From WHSM01 sp050701635 (GTDB taxonomy: Bacteria; Actinomycetota; Actinomycetes; Mycobacteriales; Micromonosporaceae): a stretch of DNA of 7,676 bases. Where the stretch lies: positions 1 to 7,676 of the forward strand of contig JBOGDF010000268.1 of assembly GCA_050701635.1 (NCBI GenBank). The letters run 5' to 3'. Position numbers and translations under genes: made by a program. The notes under the pieces are model-generated. The model did not search any database and had not been told where the DNA came from. It saw nothing but the letters and a program-made list of their open reading frames with translations. Each line of letters starts with the position of its first letter. The stretch's first letter is position 1. This document shows positions 1 through 5,932 of the stretch, piece after piece.

Positions 1-741
1 GGCATGACACGACCGCCGGGCACAGCAGGAGCGCCGGGCACAGCAGGACCGGCGGGCGTGGCAGGGCTGGCGGGCGTGGCGGGGCTGGCAGCGACGGCAG
101 GGCTTGCAGCGATGGCGGGGGCGGCGGCGCCTGCCGTGCGGATCCACCGGTCGGGTGTTATGGCGCCGCAGGATGCGCTGGCGCGGGGCCGGCCGCCTCA
201 GACCACCGCCGCACGGTCGATTGTCGACGCCGCGCAGTGGGCCGCTACCGACCAGCAGGCGCGGGCGATCGTCGCCGCCGGCCTGCAGCAGCGGCTCACC
301 GCCGCGGACGAGCTGGATGACGTACTCGCCCGGATGCCCCGTGCCCACCGGCGCGCGTTGATCACCGAGGCGGTCGCCGATGCCGCTGGCGGCAGCAACT
401 CGCTACCCGAGCGGGCGCTGATCCAGCTGTGTCGCCGGTATCGCCTGCCGCTGCCAGACCAGCAGGTGCCGCGCCGCGACGCGACTGGACGCCGGCGCTG
501 GCTGGACGCGTACTGGGAGGAGTGGAAGCTGCACGTGGAGATCGACGGCGGCCACCACATGGACGTACGCACCTGGTGGTCCGACATGCAGCGCCAGAAC
601 AGCCTGTGGGTGGCCGGCGACCGGGTGCTGCGCTTCCCGTCCTGGGCGATCCGCCACCGCCCACACGAGGTAGCCGCCCAACTCCGCTCCGCACTACTCG
701 CCGCCGGCTGGCCGGGCAACGAAGTAGATCTTGGTAGTTAA
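1..741 (+). CDS. DUF559 / Vsr-like endonuclease-domain protein, 5' partial
   Basis: The reading frame is open to base 1, so the ATG at 4 is probably internal; no Shine-Dalgarno site precedes it. Numbering from that ATG, residues about 45-110 (RIHRSGV, then ARSIVDAA) match the middle region of actinobacterial DUF559 proteins. These usually carry an N-terminal AbiEi-like winged helix, which would lie outside the window. Residues about 130-237 form the restriction-endonuclease-like fold: E136 in LPERAL, D168 in WLDAYW, E179 and D181 in HVEIDGGHH, then a QNSLWVAGDRVLRF strand, the usual layout of an acidic metal-binding site. Residues 4-39 are a Gly/Ala low-complexity repeat. The last codons (EVDLGS) and the stop lie inside a palindrome, so the C-terminal tail looks element-derived. 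No enzymatic role is established for most members; a type IV toxin-antitoxin or DNA-processing role is only inferred from the family. The fold call is firm, the function weak. Confidence 0.8.
   Translation, partial: GMTRPPGTAGAPGTAGPAGVAGLAGVAGLAATAGLAAMAGAAAPAVRIHRSGVMAPQDALARGRPPQTTAARSIVDAAQWAATDQQARAIVAAGLQQRLTAADELDDVLARMPRAHRRALITEAVADAAGGSNSLPERALIQLCRRYRLPLPDQQVPRRDATGRRRWLDAYWEEWKLHVEIDGGHHMDVRTWWSDMQRQNSLWVAGDRVLRFPSWAIRHRPHEVAAQLRSALLAAGWPGNEVDLGS
13..120 (+). repeat. 18-bp in-frame tandem repeat, 6 units
   Basis: Six consecutive 18-bp units encode the hexapeptides PPGTAG, APGTAG, PAGVAG, LAGVAG, LAATAG and LAAMAG. Units 1 and 2 share 17 identical bases, units 3 and 4 differ at one base, and units 5 and 6 are more diverged. 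The array lies between where the N-terminal winged helix should be and the nuclease core, so it probably forms a flexible linker. It looks like a coding minisatellite that grew by slippage; further units could lie upstream of the window. Confidence 0.8.
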
Positions 742-773
742 GTGCTCGATCCTGACACTTACTTACCAAGATC
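727..773. terminator. Long palindrome at convergent gene ends (probable bidirectional terminator)
   Basis: The left arm (727-744, gatcttggtagttaagtg) and right arm (756-773, cacttacttaccaagatc) pair over 18 bp with two adjacent mismatches, around an 11-nt loop at 745-755. The element is much more AT-rich than its surroundings. It contains the TAA stop of the DUF559 gene (739-741). Position between two convergent genes fits a transcription terminator active in both directions. There is no U-tract, which is common for actinobacterial terminators. It could also be one copy of a dispersed palindromic repeat. Confidence 0.65.
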
Positions 774-783
774 CACTAGACAT

Positions 784-854
784 CCCGCTCAAGCGGGGAG
801 GGCGCGCCGCCCACTGAACACCCCGCTCAGGCGGGGAGGCCGTGGGCGGCGCGC
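784..854. terminator. Tandem GC-rich hairpins over the meaA 3' end
   Basis: Three nested or adjacent inverted repeats are visible. Hairpin one is cccgc/gcggg at 784-797 with a TCAA loop. Hairpin two is ccccgc/gcgggg at 821-836 with a TCAG loop, and the meaA stop codon (complement of 827-829) sits in this loop. A perfect 13-bp inverted repeat, 802-814 with 842-854, encloses hairpin two. The two small hairpins lie in an 18-bp direct repeat with one mismatch (784-801 and 822-839, offset 38), which suggests local duplication. The likely role is termination or 3'-end protection of the meaA transcript; there is no U-tract. Confidence 0.55.
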
Positions 855-2896
855 GCCACCGTAACCATCTCGTCGACGATCTTGGTGAGGGAGTAGTCCT
901 TCGGGGTGAACACCTGCGCGACGCCCTGGGCGCGCAGCGCGTCGGCGTCCTCGCGCGGGATGATCCCGCCGACCACCACCGGTACGTCAGCCAGCCCGGC
1001 CGTACGCAGCCCGTCCAGCACCTCGCCGGCCAGCGACAGGTGGGCGCCGGACAGCACCGAGAGCCCCACCAGGTCGACATCCTCCTGTACGGCAGCCGCC
1101 ACGATCTGCGCCGGGGTGAGCCGGATCCCCTGGTAGATCACCTCGAAGCCGACGTCGCGGGAGCGTACGGCGATCTGCTCGGCGCCGTTGGAGTGTCCGT
1201 CCAGGCCGGGTTTGCCGACCAGCAGGCGCAGCCGCTTGCCGAGCTCCTGCTCGGTGGCGCGGACCCGTGCGCGTACGGCGGCGATCTCGTCGTCGGCGCC
1301 GGCGGCGGCGACCCCGGAGATCCCGGTGGGGGCACGGTATTCGCCGTACACCTCGCGCAGCGCGCCGGCCCATTCGCCGGTGGTGACGCCGGCGCGGGCG
1401 CATTCCAGCGTGGCGGACATCAGGTTGACGCCGTTCTTGGCGTCCTCCTGCAGCCGCGCCAGCGCCGTCTCGACCGGGCCGGCGTCCCGCGCCGCGCGCC
1501 ACTGACATACCGACGCGGCGGCCGCTTCCTCGACGGCGGGATCCACGGTATGGATCGGGGCGGCGCCGTCGGCGACCAGCGGGCTCGGCTCGGTCTCGGG
1601 ATACTTGTTGACCCCGACGACGATCTCCTCGCCGTGCTCCATCCGGCGCCGGCGTTCGGCGAGCGAGGCCACGAGCTGGCTCTTCAGGTAGCCGGACTCG
1701 ACCGCGGCGATCACGCCGCCCATCTCCAGCACCCGCTCGATCTCGGCCTGCGCGCCGTCCACGATCGACTGCGTCTTCGCCGTCACCACGTGGCTGCCGT
1801 CGAACAGGTCGGCGTACTCGAGCAGGTCGGTCTCGTACGCCAGCACCTGCTGCATCCGCAGCGACCACTGCTGGTCCCACGGGCGGGGCAGCCCGAGCGC
1901 CTCGTTCCACGCCGGGAGCTGCACCGCACGCGCCCGCGCGTTGCGGGAGAGCGTGACGCCGAGCATCTCCAGCACGATGCGCTGTACGTTGTTCTCCGGC
2001 TGCGCCTCGGTCAGCCCCAGCGAGTTGACCTGTACGCCGTACCGGAGCCGCCGCTGCTTCTCGTCAGCCACGCCGTACCGCTCCAGCGTGATCCTGTCCC
2101 ACAGCTCGGCGAAGGCGCGCATCTTGCACATCTCCTCGACGAACCGCACCCCGGCGTTGACGAAGAACGAGATCCGGGCGACCACATCTCCCAGCCGCTC
2201 CACAGGCACCTGGCCGGAGTCGCGTACCGAGTCGAGGATCGCGATCGCGGTGGACAGCGCGTACGCCACCTCCTGCACCGGCGTGGCACCGGCCTCCTGC
2301 AGGTGGTACGAGCAGACGTTGACCGGATTCCACTTCGGTACGTTCGACACCGTCCACGCGATGGTGTCGGTGGTCAGCCGCAGCGACGGACCCGGCGGGA
2401 AGATGTACGTACCCCGGGAAAGGTATTCCTTGACGATGTCGTTCTGCGTGGTGCCGGTCAGCTTCGACCACACCGCCTCGCCGTCGGCGTGCTCGGCGGC
2501 CACCGTGACGTAGAGCGCCAGCAGCCACATCGCCGGCGCGTTGATCGTCATCGAGGTGTTCATCTGCTCCAGCGGGATGCCGTCGAACAGCCCCCGCATG
2601 TCACCCAGGTGCGCCACCGGTACGCCGACCCGGCCCACCTCGCCGCGCGCCAGCTCGTGGTCCGGGTCGTACCCGGTCTGGGTGGGCAGGTCGAAGGCGA
2701 CCGAGAGCCCGGTCTGGCCCTTGCCGAGATTGCGGCGGAACAGCGCGTTCGACTCGGCCGGCGAGGAGTGGCCGGCGTAGGTACGCATCACCCACGGCCG
2801 GTCATGCTGCTCGAGCTCAGCGGCGGGCGCCGCCGCGCCAGGCGACTCGGCCGCAGCGGACGACGACGATCGCGCGGGTTCCTTCGGGGACGCCAC
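827..2896 (-). CDS. meaA: Ethylmalonyl-CoA mutase-type protein MeaA (adenosylcobalamin-dependent)
   Basis: Cytosolic B12-dependent acyl-CoA mutase, single chain, about 689 residues. Family members convert (2R)-ethylmalonyl-CoA to (2S)-methylsuccinyl-CoA in the ethylmalonyl-CoA pathway of acetyl-CoA assimilation. The substrate-binding TIM barrel spans roughly residues 30-520 and includes RTYAGHSS (38-45), GLSVAFDLPTQTGYD, MNTSMTINA, GTTQNDIVKEY (148-158) and CSYHLQEAGA (195-204). The cobalamin domain (about 555-680) has D566-x-H568-x-x-G571, where H568 is the lower cobalt ligand, then GLSVLSGAH and GGIIP. The form DGHSNGAEQIA is typical of the Ecm/MeaA clade; methylmalonyl-CoA mutases usually have DGHDRG. 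The first ~28 residues are Ala/Ser/Pro-rich and probably disordered. Start: the first in-frame GTG (2902) is only 1 nt from the GGAGG, whereas the GTG at 2896 has a 7-nt spacer and is preferred. No ccr, mcd, mcl or meaB gene is nearby. Methylmalonyl-CoA or another acyl-CoA mutase activity is the main alternative. Confidence 0.93.
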   Translation of the reverse strand: MASPKEPARSSSSAAAESPGAAAPAAELEQHDRPWVMRTYAGHSSPAESNALFRRNLGKGQTGLSVAFDLPTQTGYDPDHELARGEVGRVGVPVAHLGDMRGLFDGIPLEQMNTSMTINAPAMWLLALYVTVAAEHADGEAVWSKLTGTTQNDIVKEYLSRGTYIFPPGPSLRLTTDTIAWTVSNVPKWNPVNVCSYHLQEAGATPVQEVAYALSTAIAILDSVRDSGQVPVERLGDVVARISFFVNAGVRFVEEMCKMRAFAELWDRITLERYGVADEKQRRLRYGVQVNSLGLTEAQPENNVQRIVLEMLGVTLSRNARARAVQLPAWNEALGLPRPWDQQWSLRMQQVLAYETDLLEYADLFDGSHVVTAKTQSIVDGAQAEIERVLEMGGVIAAVESGYLKSQLVASLAERRRRMEHGEEIVVGVNKYPETEPSPLVADGAAPIHTVDPAVEEAAAASVCQWRAARDAGPVETALARLQEDAKNGVNLMSATLECARAGVTTGEWAGALREVYGEYRAPTGISGVAAAGADDEIAAVRARVRATEQELGKRLRLLVGKPGLDGHSNGAEQIAVRSRDVGFEVIYQGIRLTPAQIVAAAVQEDVDLVGLSVLSGAHLSLAGEVLDGLRTAGLADVPVVVGGIIPREDADALRAQGVAQVFTPKDYSLTKIVDEMVTVARAAHGLPA

Positions 2897-2902
2897 GGGC
2901 AC

Positions 2903-2908
2903 ACCTCC
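2903..2908 (-). promoter_or_regulatory. Shine-Dalgarno site deciding the meaA start
   Basis: On the minus strand the sequence reads GGAGGT, then GTGCCCGTG. The spacer to the second GTG (2896-2894) is 7 nt, the normal distance. To the first GTG (2902-2900) it is 1 nt, too short. This favours initiation two codons downstream of the longest frame. Confidence 0.6.
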
Positions 2909-2967
2909 GGATGGCGGTTACGCCCCCGAGTTTACTGACGGGTAACGGTATGCGCCGTGACTCGATT

Positions 2968-2983
2968 CACCCCAGGCCGGGTG
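2968..2983 (-). terminator. Short hairpin just after the STAS gene stop
   Basis: A 5-bp inverted repeat (caccc with gggtg, 6-nt loop) begins directly after the STAS gene stop codon. It is short and lacks a U-tract, so it is at best a weak terminator. The STAS gene and meaA are co-oriented and only 87 bp apart, so read-through is possible. The rest of the gap (2909-2967) shows no convincing promoter. Confidence 0.25.
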
Positions 2984-3370
2984 CTACGCGGCGGATACCG
3001 GCTCCGGTGCGCCGTGGCCGGCCGCCCTGGGGTAGCGCAGCTCGGTGGCGAGCAGCTTGTCGGACTCGGTCGGCAGCACCCGGTCGAGCCGGGTGGCGCG
3101 TAGCAGCCGGCGCAGCCGCGGCGGCGTACCGCGCAGTTCGATCCGGCGGCCGGCGCGTTGCGCGCGGCGTTGGGTGCCCACCAGGACGCCGAGCCCGGTG
3201 GCGTCCACCAGGTGGATCTCCGCCAAGTCGATCACCAACCGGCCCTCGCCCTGCTCCACTGCGGCGTGCAGCGCGTCCCGCACCGCGCTCACGGTGTGTA
3301 CATCGAGCCGGCCGGTCAGCACCACCAGCTGACCGGTGATCGGCATCAGAACCTCGTACGCTTCCCTCAC
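2984..3370 (-). CDS. STAS-domain anti-sigma factor antagonist-like protein
   Basis: A small cytosolic protein of 128 residues, one STAS domain long. Proteins of the SpoIIAA/RsbV type bind an anti-sigma kinase and free its sigma factor; the kinase inactivates them by phosphorylating a Ser after a conserved Asp. Visible features: GQLVVLTGRLDVHTV (strand and helix start, about 13-27), GRLVIDLAEIHLVDATGLGVLVGTQRR (about 43-69), then LRRLLRATRLDRVLP. The phospho-site motif is D56-A57-T58-G59. SpoIIAA and RsbV have their phospho-Ser directly after the Asp, so here that position is Ala and the neighbour is Thr. The protein may be unregulated by phosphorylation or use T58. Start: GTG at 3370 follows GGGGGAG with a 5-nt spacer; an ATG at 3346 (GAGG, 5-nt spacer) is the alternative, and a longer frame from 3418 has weaker support. 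No kinase or sigma factor gene is adjacent. Confidence 0.85.
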   Translation of the reverse strand: MREAYEVLMPITGQLVVLTGRLDVHTVSAVRDALHAAVEQGEGRLVIDLAEIHLVDATGLGVLVGTQRRAQRAGRRIELRGTPPRLRRLLRATRLDRVLPTESDKLLATELRYPRAAGHGAPEPVSAA

Positions 3371-3465
3371 GACCTCTCCCCCGACTGGTCGGCCCGTGCG
3401 GCGCCCCCTGGACCGCACCTGGCCTCGACATACAAGACGCTAGATGCCTCCGCCAGGTTGCACAC

Positions 3466-3574
3466 CAGGGATAACTCCCTGAAATCTGTCAGGGTTCTGA
3501 CCCCGATTCATCCTCCTGGGCGACGAGTCCGTCTCCGCCGGACGGTGGATAGGCGCAAGCCTTCATCGGGGTCA
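3466..3574 (+). ncRNA. Candidate structured leader element with mutually exclusive hairpins and a GCAA tetraloop
   Basis: Four overlapping stems can be drawn. H1 is caggga/tccctg (3466-3471/3476-3481). H2 is ccctga/tcaggg (3477-3482/3489-3494). H3 is gtcag/ctgac (3488-3492/3497-3501). P1 is tgaccccgat/atcggggtca (3498-3507/3565-3574, 10 bp, perfect). Each overlaps the next, so neighbouring stems exclude each other. P1 encloses two arms: 3510-3516/3544-3550 (one U-U mismatch) extended by 3527-3531/3539-3543, and aggc-GCAA-gcct (3551-3562). The GNRA loop exists only in plus-strand RNA, which favours a leader of the glycosyltransferase operon. I recognise no known riboswitch class. Chance pairing in GC-rich DNA is possible and transcription is not shown. 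Confidence 0.35.
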
Positions 3575-3746
3575 CTATCACTATGGGTAACTGTGCCTCC
3601 GCGCGATGTAGCTCGGCGGCCGGCGTCAGGCGGGCGTAGACGAATGTTCACCGAGCGCGCCGGTCGCCGTCACCGAAGTGGTAGCTGAATGCCGCGAACC
3701 ACGCGTACCCATCCCTGTAGAGGCCCGAATGGGCCCCGGGCACTGT

Positions 3747-3751
3747 GGAGG
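3747..3751 (+). promoter_or_regulatory. Shine-Dalgarno site deciding the glycosyltransferase start
   Basis: GGAGG lies 7 nt before the ATG at 3759. The open frame extends 27 codons further upstream to an initiator at 3678, but that stretch (beginning VAECREPR) shows no family similarity and no comparable ribosome binding site, so 3759 is chosen. Confidence 0.7.
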
Positions 3752-3758
3752 CCACCAG

Positions 3759-5057
3759 ATGCACGAACCGTCCGATCCCTGGAGATCCGGCGACCGTCCG
3801 TTGCGCATCGCTCACTTCACCGACACGTACCTGCCGCGCCGGGACGGCGTGATCTCGTCGCTGCGTACCCTCACCGGCGCGCTGGCCGACGCCGGCCACG
3901 AGACGCTCACGGTGGTGCCACGGCACAGGGAACAACCCGACGAGCCGGGGGTACGCAGGCTGCGGTCGCTGCCGTGCGGCGTGGCGGACCTGCGGCTGGC
4001 GTCCTGGCCGCGTACCCGGCACCTGGGTGAGCTGTCCGGCTGGGCGCCGGATCTGGTGCACGTACACACGCCGGGGCCGGTGGGGCTGCTGGGCGTGTTC
4101 GCGGCCCGCCGGCTGGGACTGCCGCTGGTGCACACGTACCACACCGACCTGCACGCGTACGTCGACGCGTACCGGGTGCCGGTCACCGCGCTGCGGATGG
4201 GCGTACGGATGTACGCCCGCCGGCTCGGCATGGACCGGCCGCGGGTGCAGCGGGTACGCCCCCGTACCGCCCGGCGCCGCGCGGCGATGGACGCCGGCAA
4301 CCTGCTGCTGCTCGGCGGCGCCGACGCGGTGGTGGTGCCCACCCCGGCGGTGCTCTCCCGGGCCAACCTGCCGGTGCCGAGCGACCTGATCTTCCGGGTG
4401 CCGACCGGGGTCGCCGCGCGCCCGGTGAGCGACGCGGACGTGGCCGCGTTCCGGCACCGCCACGGGCTGGCGCCGCAGCAGCCGACCGTGCTGTTCGTGG
4501 GCCGGGTCAACCGGGAGAAGGGCGTCGACCTGCTGATCTCCGCTTTCGGTCGGCTGCTCGCCTCCCGGCCGGACGCCCGCCTGGTCCTGATCGGCGCGGT
4601 GTACGAGGAGCGCTGGCTGACCGGGCTGCTGGACTCCGCCGGGGTCGCCGACCGTACGGTGCTCACCGGTCAGCAGCACCCTGACGTGGTGGCCGCCGCG
4701 TACCGGGCCGCGGACGTGTTCGCGTTTCCGTCGCGTACCGACACCCAGGGGTTGGTGTTGCAGGAGGCGGCGCTGGCCGGACTGCCGGTCGTGATGGTGG
4801 ACCCGACGCTGCACTCCGGCGGGCCGCTGGCCGGCGCCGCCACCCTGTCCGAGCCGTGGCCGGAGCCGTTCGCCGGCCACCTGGACCGGCTGCTCGCCGA
4901 CCCGACCGGCGCCCGCGCGCTGGCCGCCACCGCCCAGCGGCACGCCTCACGCCACACCCCGCAGCGGTACGCCGAAGCCATGCTCGACGTGTACGCCCGC
5001 GCCGCCGCCCGCCACTCCGTCAACCTGATCCGCACCCCCGCGGATCTGGCCGCCTGA
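3759..5057 (+). CDS. GT4-family glycosyltransferase (probable lipid glycosyltransferase)
   Basis: A 432-residue GT-B enzyme that would transfer a sugar from a nucleotide- or lipid-linked donor at the cytoplasmic membrane face. The N-terminal acceptor domain has LRIAHFTDTYLPRRDGV (15-31), HVHTPGPVG (101-109) and HTYHTD (125-130). The C-terminal donor domain has FVGRVNREKGVD (246-257; R249 and K254 are expected to contact the donor phosphates) and FPSRTDTQGLVLQEA (323-337), a D328-x7-E336 version of the family's E-x7-E motif. The SRT-D/E-TQGL form resembles diacylglycerol glucosyltransferases. An Arg-rich stretch at about 150-175 could touch anionic lipid. There is no signal peptide or membrane span. 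It is first in an apparent operon, 12 bp before an OlsB-type gene, so a lipid acceptor is inferred. A phosphatidylinositol mannosyltransferase-like role is an alternative; the exact donor and acceptor cannot be read from the sequence. Confidence 0.88.
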   Translation: MHEPSDPWRSGDRPLRIAHFTDTYLPRRDGVISSLRTLTGALADAGHETLTVVPRHREQPDEPGVRRLRSLPCGVADLRLASWPRTRHLGELSGWAPDLVHVHTPGPVGLLGVFAARRLGLPLVHTYHTDLHAYVDAYRVPVTALRMGVRMYARRLGMDRPRVQRVRPRTARRRAAMDAGNLLLLGGADAVVVPTPAVLSRANLPVPSDLIFRVPTGVAARPVSDADVAAFRHRHGLAPQQPTVLFVGRVNREKGVDLLISAFGRLLASRPDARLVLIGAVYEERWLTGLLDSAGVADRTVLTGQQHPDVVAAAYRAADVFAFPSRTDTQGLVLQEAALAGLPVVMVDPTLHSGGPLAGAATLSEPWPEPFAGHLDRLLADPTGARALAATAQRHASRHTPQRYAEAMLDVYARAAARHSVNLIRTPADLAA

Positions 5058-5069
5058 GCGAGGAGCGCC

Positions 5070-5855
5070 ATGCACACCGACGCCAAACCCGCCCTGACGG
5101 ACCTCCAGAAGCGCTTCACCGTCACCGGACCGACCAGCTACTCCCTGATCATGGCCAGCGAGCCGGAGGAGATCAGCGCCGCGCAGCGACTCCGGTACGC
5201 CGTGTTCGCCGGCGAGATGGGCGCCCAGCTCTCCGGCACCGCGCCGGGCCACGACGTCGACCCGCTCGACGAGTACTGCGACCACATCCTGGTCCGCGAC
5301 GAGACCACCGGGGAGCCGGTCGGCACGTACCGGATGCTGCCGCCGGAGCGGGCCGCCGCGGCCGGCCGGCGCTACGCCGACTCCGAGTTCGAGCTCTCGG
5401 CGCTGGCCCCGCTGCAGGATTCGCTGGTCGAGGTGGGGCGCTCCTGCGTACACCCGGATCACCGGGGCGGCGCGGTGATCGGGCTGATGTGGGCCGGCAT
5501 CTGCCGCTACATGCTGCTCACCGGGCACCGCTGGCTGGCTGGCTGCGCCTCGATCCCGCTGGCCGACGGGGGCACCACCGCCGCCGCGGTGTGGGACCGA
5601 GTCTCCGCCAAGCACCTCGCGCCGCCGGAATACCGCGTGACCCCGCATCACCGCTGGGACGACACCGGGGTCGAGCGGCCGGCCCGGCTGCTGATGCCGC
5701 CGCTGCTGCGCGGCTACCTGCGGCTGGGCGCCTGGATCTGCGGCGCGCCGGCGTACGACGCCGCCTGGAACGTCGCCGACCTGTTCGTACTGCTGTCGAT
5801 GGACCGGGTGGACCCGCGCTACGTACGCCACTTCCTGGGAAGCGACGCGGTGTGA
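5070..5855 (+). CDS. olsB: OlsB-type GNAT N-acyltransferase (ornithine lipid synthesis, first acylation)
   Basis: A 261-residue cytosolic or membrane-associated GNAT-fold enzyme. OlsB transfers a 3-hydroxyacyl group from acyl carrier protein to the alpha-amino group of ornithine, making lyso-ornithine lipid. Motifs: AQRLRYAVFAGEMGA (38-52), DPLDEYCDHILV (64-75), GEPVGTYRMLPP (81-92), FELSALAP (107-114), the acyl-donor loop EVGRSCVHPDHRGG (121-134), GCASIPLADGG (158-168), PPLLRGYLRLGAWICG (210-225) and DLFVLLSMDRVDPRYV (237-252). Length and motif order agree with the OlsB/hemolysin-like N-acyltransferase family. The ATG at 5070 is preceded by GAGGAG with a 4-nt spacer. It lies 12 bp after the glycosyltransferase and 73 bp before an OlsA-type gene, so the three are likely co-transcribed. 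The amino acid substrate is inferred as ornithine; other amino acids or polyamines are possible. Confidence 0.87.
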   Translation: MHTDAKPALTDLQKRFTVTGPTSYSLIMASEPEEISAAQRLRYAVFAGEMGAQLSGTAPGHDVDPLDEYCDHILVRDETTGEPVGTYRMLPPERAAAAGRRYADSEFELSALAPLQDSLVEVGRSCVHPDHRGGAVIGLMWAGICRYMLLTGHRWLAGCASIPLADGGTTAAAVWDRVSAKHLAPPEYRVTPHHRWDDTGVERPARLLMPPLLRGYLRLGAWICGAPAYDAAWNVADLFVLLSMDRVDPRYVRHFLGSDAV

Positions 5856-5932
5856 GCGAGCGTAGCGAGCGAACCAATGGACACAGCAGCCTGCGCTCAC
5901 GCGCCGCCGAGCGCAGCGAGGCGTGCCCGTGA
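5852..5932 (+). repeat. SERSER-type repeat linking olsB and olsA
   Basis: The olsB-olsA gap begins with a GAGCG/AGCGAGCG direct-repeat block (5855-5871) and ends in a perfect 8-bp hairpin, ctgcgctc (5891-5898) with gagcgcag (5909-5916). It looks like an intergenic dispersed repeat of the kind common in high-GC actinomycetes; I recall similar SERSER-encoding segments, but only one copy is in this window. One frame is open across it: 26 codons from a GTG at 5852, beginning VSERSERTNG and ending at 5932. That start overlaps the olsB stop and that stop overlaps the olsA start (GTGA at 5929-5932). Translation of this frame is speculative but would couple the two genes. Confidence 0.5.
5918..5921 (+). 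promoter_or_regulatory. Shine-Dalgarno site deciding the olsA start, inside the repeat
   Basis: GAGG at 5918-5921 is 7 nt from the GTG at 5929 but only 1 nt from the GTG at 5923. The 5929 start is therefore preferred. The site comes from the end of the SERSER repeat, so the repeat supplies the ribosome binding site of the downstream gene. Confidence 0.5.

Larger units (their letters stand above)
3371..3758. other. Divergent intergenic region between STAS and glycosyltransferase genes
   Basis: This 388-bp region separates two divergent genes and should hold both promoters and leaders. It is less GC-rich than the genes, chiefly at 3425-3515 and 3563-3595. I saw no -10/-35 pair good enough to annotate on either strand. 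Visible structures are a 6-bp stem at 3396-3401/3413-3418 in the STAS leader, the hairpin chain at 3466-3574, a tandem hexamer cactat at 3573-3584, two tcaccga copies around 3648-3677, and a 5-bp GAAU-loop hairpin (ggccc/gggcc, 3722-3735) just ahead of the glycosyltransferase ribosome binding site. No coding frame here looks real. Confidence 0.6.

Noticed and set aside
784..839. Two spaced near-identical repeats considered as a mini CRISPR array
   Set aside because: Only two 18-bp copies with a 20-bp gap, overlapping a coding end, and each is a simple hairpin; no cas genes are present.
842..2938. A 698-codon plus-strand open frame opposite meaA
   Set aside because: It is the antisense shadow of meaA in GC-rich DNA. 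Its translation is His/Arg/Gly/Leu-rich with no family motif, while the minus strand is a textbook MeaA.
3459..3488. Candidate sigma-70-type promoter starting with TTGCAC at 3459
   Set aside because: No acceptable -10 hexamer lies 16-18 nt downstream; other -10-like words in the region also lack a partner.
3520..3545. Hammerhead-ribozyme-like fragment (cgacgagtcc, then a paired loop, ggac)
   Set aside because: It resembles the stem II region, but the required CUGANGA core is altered and the GAAA strand is absent, so a catalytic core cannot form.
3482..3640. Possible cobalamin or other known riboswitch near the divergent promoter region
   Set aside because: No B12 box or other class-specific conserved core could be recognised on either strand; only generic stems are visible.
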